Of a stretch of DNA of 64,000 nucleotides, positions 60,833 to 64,000 are shown piece after piece. Origin of the DNA: Lachnospiraceae bacterium G11. Lineage in GTDB: Bacteria > Bacillota > Clostridia > Lachnospirales > Lachnospiraceae. Within the stretch, counting starts at the first letter, position 1. Each line of letters begins with the position of its first letter. The stretch lies in assembly GCA_900103495.1 (NCBI GenBank), contig FMWZ01000009.1:1-64000 (forward strand), read 5' to 3'. The notes beneath the pieces are model-generated. The model did no database searches, was not told where the DNA came from, and was given only the letters and a program-made list of their open reading frames with translations. Made by a program: the position numbers and the translations under genes.

Positions 60833-62330
60833 TTTCTATTATGGGACCGCCGGTACCTTCAATGTAATCCTTTGTGATGGTTACGGTACCGATATTCTTA
60901 TCCTTGGGAATCTCATACATAATATCAAGCATGAAATCTTCGATTATTGATCTTAAAGCTCTGGCGCCGGTATCACGCTCCAGGGCTTTTTCTGCAATTG
61001 CCTCCAAAGCCGAGTCATCGAATACCAGTTTAACCTCATCAAGCTCAAGGAGTTTCTGATACTGCTTAAGTATTGCGTTCTTGGGCTCCTTTAATATCTT
61101 GACCATCATATCCTTCCCAAGGCCCTCAAGGGTGAAGATAATGGGAAGACGACCGATAAACTCCGGAATCATGCCGAATTTCCTTATGTCCTCAACCGTT
61201 ACCTTAGAAAGGATGGTTTTTTCCTTATCAAAATCGTCCTTTAAGATTGCTCCAAAGCCGATTCCTGTCTGCTTGTGAAGACGTTCCTTGATAATCTCTT
61301 CAAGATCCGGGAAGGCTCCGCCGCAGATAAAGAGGATATTCTTGGTGTTTACGGTGGCAAGGGGAACCATGGCGTTCTTGCTGCTTGCTCCCACGGGAAC
61401 CTCTATTTCGGCGCCCTCCAAAAGCTTCAGCATTCCCTGCTGAACGCTCTCGCCGGAAACGTCTCTTGAGTGAGTCTCCTTCTTTCTTGCAATCTTATCA
61501 ATCTCATCTATGAAGACAATGCCCTGCTCAGCTCTGTCAACGTCGTTGTCAGCCGCAGCAAGAAGCTTAGAAATTACGCTTTCAATATCGTCGCCGATGT
61601 AGCCTGCCTCTGTTAAAGAAGTGGCATCCGCAATGGCAAGGGGCACATCAAGAAGCTTAGCAAGGGTCTTCACCAGGTAGGTTTTGCCGCAGCCTGTGGG
61701 TCCGATCATAAGCATGTTGGACTTCTCGATTTCGATTTCGTCCATGGTGCCTGAAGCCACGCGCTTATAATGGTTATAAACTGCAACACTCATAACCTTC
61801 TTTGCGTGTTCCTGGCCCACCACATACTGGTCCAGCTTCTCCTTGATTATGTGAGGAGCGGGAATATCCTTGATGTTGATTACAGGCTTCTCAGATTTCG
61901 CCTTCTTCTTGGGTGCACGACGATTGGGGAACATGTCCTGAATGTCGTTTAAGTTAAGGAAGCTGATGTTGGGAAAGCCCCCGGGCATGCCGGTGACATG
62001 AGGGGTCTTCTCCTCTTCCTTCTTATCTCCCTCTTCTCCCTCAGGTTTGGAATCCCCCTCAAGTTTCTCTACAGGGGCTTCATTTGCAGGAGGCACGGGC
62101 ATATCAACCCTTATCTTCATTCCTCCGATGGTTCCGGGAAAACCGGGGATATCCGTCATTGTGCCGGGATCCATCTTGGAAATCATATCCATGGTCTGAT
62201 GCATGCAATCATCGCACACGCACATCCCGCCGGGAAGGTGGAACATTTTGCCCGCCTTGCTTTCGGGGCGATGGCACATGACACAGACTTCTTCATATTC
62301 AGTCTTGTTGTTATCGTTTGTCTCTGACAT
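60780..62330 (-). CDS. clpX: ClpX-like ATP-dependent protease ATPase with extended linker
   Basis: This 516-residue AAA+ unfoldase feeds substrates to ClpP. A zinc finger (Cys16, Cys19, Cys39, Cys42; CVMCHRPE and CVCDDCM) is followed by an unusually long linker of about 110 residues with a Gly/Pro-rich part and an acidic part. The AAA+ core has VVGQEHAKKV, Walker A GPTGCGKTYL, pore loop EAGYIGDDIES, Walker B GIVFIDEIDKIA, ClpP-docking loop TGIGFGAIL and sensor II GARALRS. Usual ClpX is about 420 residues. The IGF loop indicates ClpP binding. RBS AAAGGAG precedes ATG 62330. No clpP is adjacent. Confidence 0.92.
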   Translation of the reverse strand: MSETNDNNKTEYEEVCVMCHRPESKAGKMFHLPGGMCVCDDCMHQTMDMISKMDPGTMTDIPGFPGTIGGMKIRVDMPVPPANEAPVEKLEGDSKPEGEEGDKKEEEKTPHVTGMPGGFPNISFLNLNDIQDMFPNRRAPKKKAKSEKPVINIKDIPAPHIIKEKLDQYVVGQEHAKKVMSVAVYNHYKRVASGTMDEIEIEKSNMLMIGPTGCGKTYLVKTLAKLLDVPLAIADATSLTEAGYIGDDIESVISKLLAAADNDVDRAEQGIVFIDEIDKIARKKETHSRDVSGESVQQGMLKLLEGAEIEVPVGASSKNAMVPLATVNTKNILFICGGAFPDLEEIIKERLHKQTGIGFGAILKDDFDKEKTILSKVTVEDIRKFGMIPEFIGRLPIIFTLEGLGKDMMVKILKEPKNAILKQYQKLLELDEVKLVFDDSALEAIAEKALERDTGARALRSIIEDFMLDIMYEIPKDKNIGTVTITKDYIEGTGGPIIEIRDALPLPEISSETEQE

Positions 62331-62352
62331 TTATACTCCTTTGTTATGTAAA

Positions 62353-64000
62353 CTAATTAACCTGGTAAATATATAATTTATAGTAGCTTGTATCGGTTTC
62401 TATAGGCTCATCTGTTAAAAGCGTAAGCCCCTCATCTTCTGCTCCTTCAATATATGCCGCAGAGAAAAGGTACTTTCCGCCAAGATTCTTTAAGGCTTCG
62501 GAATCTATCTCGTAGTCGGCAAAGTAGAAGCCGCTTTTTTCCACAGTAAAATATCCGGGAATCTGAGCTGCATACAGGTAGCACCTGTTGCCCCACTCGT
62601 CAAAATACGCCCTGATATAGTCATTCTTCGCAAGCTCGGGGGCTATTATCTTCCTGAACTCATGCTTGTATTCTACATCATAATTGTTGGAATATCCATC
62701 CAAACACTTAAACCCGTTATAAAGGGCTGCTGCCGGAGATATGCCAAGGCTTACACACTTATAATCCTCTTTCTTCTCCCCTGTTGTGTCCTCGATGAAC
62801 TTCGCCGCCTCGTCAAACACATCGGTCGCATAGTACTCATCCCAGGATAAAAGGGCTGAATCTCTGCTAAGTATCACCTTTGCGTTATCCTTCCAGGTAT
62901 CGGCATGAATAAACAGGGCAAAGGTTAATGCGGCCACAAGGGCTGAAGCCACCGCAAGAATCCTGTTTTTCTCCAGCAGGAGCTCTATGGTGTCGGTCAA
63001 CATAACAAGTGCCATGGCAGGGGCAATCCAGTCGATTCTTGAAACCTGGAACCACCTTAAGGGTCCTGTGGCACTCATTCTAAGATTAACTACCGGTTCA
63101 CACTCGTAAAGGGCTGCGATAATTGCCATAAAAAGAAGTGCAAAGAAGGTGCGCCTAATGGCGATAAGTTTGACATTGCGGCCTTCCTTTTTTATGACTC
63201 CTACGTAAATCGCAGCAATAACAGCCATCAGTAAAATCAGCGTCCTCTCAAATCCTGAATGCTCCGCCCCCACAAGAAAGGCATTTGCGAAGGAATCAAG
63301 GAAGGGCTTTGCCACAAGAACAACTTCATCCTTATGGGATTTGTAGCCTCCCGCGCCGATTCCGAGGAGCTGCTTTACAAAGCTTAAATTACAAAGAATA
63401 TATGTGATAAAGAGCACTGCACCTCCAAAGAAGGTCCAGCTGGCTCTTGTTTTTTCTCTTTTACAAAGAAGGAAAATAAAATGAATTCCTGCTGCCGCAA
63501 GCATGGCAAAGCCTGATAATACCAGTGACGAGCCAAGGGCAGTAAGGATAATAAGTGCAAAGTATTTAATGGAACTCTTTCCTTTAAGCACCCCAACTCC
63601 TCTGTCCTCAAGGCAAAGGAAAGTGTAGGCAAGCATGGGAACTCCATACATTGAAAAGCCGTATACGTGGATGAAGGGTGCATAGGCGAAAATGAGGGCA
63701 ATACCTGCTGCCGTAAGGGTTCTGCTTCCCCTTTTTACAAGAAGAAGATACATGCCCACATAGCCGAAGGCCATGACAATATATCGCATTATGATAAAGG
63801 CCGTCAGTGGACTGAAAACTCTGAACAAAGGCACAAATAAAAGCGCAGGTGGAGTAAGGGCTGTTTTTGCCATACCGTTCATGAACTCCGGATAGACTGC
63901 CGAGCCGTCAAACATGTGTCTGGCCGCCAGAATATAGCAAAGCATCTCCCCGTCCATCTGATCATGGTTAACGAAGATGCTCCTTCCTCCCAAAAACACA
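62353..64000 (-). CDS. Polytopic membrane protein, possible DUF6044/YkoS-like (5' end outside window)
   Basis: At least 548 residues are present and the frame is open at the right edge, so the N-terminus is missing. About ten to eleven helices occupy the first 380 residues; a soluble C-terminal part follows (RAYFDEWGNRCYLYAAQIPG). NHDQMDGEMLCYILAARHMF near the visible start and EFMNGMAKTALTPPALLFVP are reminiscent of DUF6044 (YkoS-like) proteins and of GT-C type glycosyltransferases with an early acidic motif. This assignment is tentative. It lies 22 bases before clpX on the same strand. Confidence 0.6.
   Translation of the reverse strand, partial: VFLGGRSIFVNHDQMDGEMLCYILAARHMFDGSAVYPEFMNGMAKTALTPPALLFVPLFRVFSPLTAFIIMRYIVMAFGYVGMYLLLVKRGSRTLTAAGIALIFAYAPFIHVYGFSMYGVPMLAYTFLCLEDRGVGVLKGKSSIKYFALIILTALGSSLVLSGFAMLAAAGIHFIFLLCKREKTRASWTFFGGAVLFITYILCNLSFVKQLLGIGAGGYKSHKDEVVLVAKPFLDSFANAFLVGAEHSGFERTLILLMAVIAAIYVGVIKKEGRNVKLIAIRRTFFALLFMAIIAALYECEPVVNLRMSATGPLRWFQVSRIDWIAPAMALVMLTDTIELLLEKNRILAVASALVAALTFALFIHADTWKDNAKVILSRDSALLSWDEYYATDVFDEAAKFIEDTTGEKKEDYKCVSLGISPAAALYNGFKCLDGYSNNYDVEYKHEFRKIIAPELAKNDYIRAYFDEWGNRCYLYAAQIPGYFTVEKSGFYFADYEIDSEALKNLGGKYLFSAAYIEGAEDEGLTLLTDEPIETDTSYYKLYIYQVN

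Overview
The window looks like about 64 kb of chromosome from a low-to-mid-GC Clostridia bacterium, most likely a member of the Lachnospiraceae (Butyrivibrio/Pseudobutyrivibrio type). I infer this from the gene set (ammonia-dependent AsnA, GlnRS, AddAB, ThiT and ECF S-components, DUF6062/DUF6106-like proteins), the strong AGGAGG ribosome binding sites and the sigma-A type promoters. No rRNA, tRNA, CRISPR array, prophage or complete insertion sequence is visible. Most genes lie on the minus strand, and nearly the whole window is coding.

Layout. 1-2.7 kb: the 3' end of an IS30-family transposase followed by two tandem secreted transglutaminase-like lipoproteins. 2.7-7.0 kb: a response regulator, a histidine kinase without membrane segments, an ABC ATPase and an FtsX/BceB-type permease. 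This cassette is bounded exactly on both sides by direct copies of a 30-bp palindromic repeat, and it has an internal AAGTGAC operator cluster. 7.0-11.4 kb: a heterodimeric ABC exporter and a NagD-like HAD phosphatase. 11.5-15.8 kb: an ECF S-component, a DUF4097 lipoprotein, and a MurNAc recycling locus (RpiR/MurR regulator, BadF-type kinase, murQ). 16-22.2 kb: a Rad3/DinG-like helicase fused to a Cas4-like nuclease domain, an HPr-like protein without the phospho-histidine, asnA, a HAD-CPBP protease fusion, and thiT under a TPP riboswitch. 22.2-29.3 kb: addBA. 29.4-34.9 kb: an acidic membrane-anchored protein, a zinc-type CDF transporter, DUF6062, a TetR regulator, DUF2225 and glnS. 35-41.1 kb: a purine block (stand-alone AICAR transformylase, PurO-type IMP cyclohydrolase, guaB) that also holds a GGDEF-EAL gene translationally coupled to purO. 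41.2-47.8 kb: DUF6106-like, cysK, an unknown protein, galK, surE and natAB, with a 25-bp perfect inverted repeat in the natA promoter. 47.8-52.7 kb: a metal efflux operon (HMA chaperone, Zn/Cd-type P-ATPase, CzrA-like ArsR repressor, Cu-type P-ATPase) with a clear operator. 52.7-64 kb: nadE, hslO, a methyltransferase, a DUF368 lipid carrier translocase, hisC, an unknown protein, a family 2 glycosyltransferase, an unlisted 41-residue membrane protein with an AraC regulator, a clpX with a long linker, and a partial polytopic membrane protein.

How the genes work together. Several units are self-contained regulatory circuits: the TCS-ABC cassette, MurR-MurQ-kinase, TPP-ThiT and CzrA-metal ATPases. 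The purine block supplies the last two steps to IMP and the step to XMP, next to a c-di-GMP enzyme whose substrate, GTP, is made by that pathway. A family of small GC-rich palindromes sharing a GGG-YCTGK-CCCC-like core occurs at gene ends at four loci, with a possible fifth half-copy beside the IS30 remnant. No transposase for this repeat family is present in the window.
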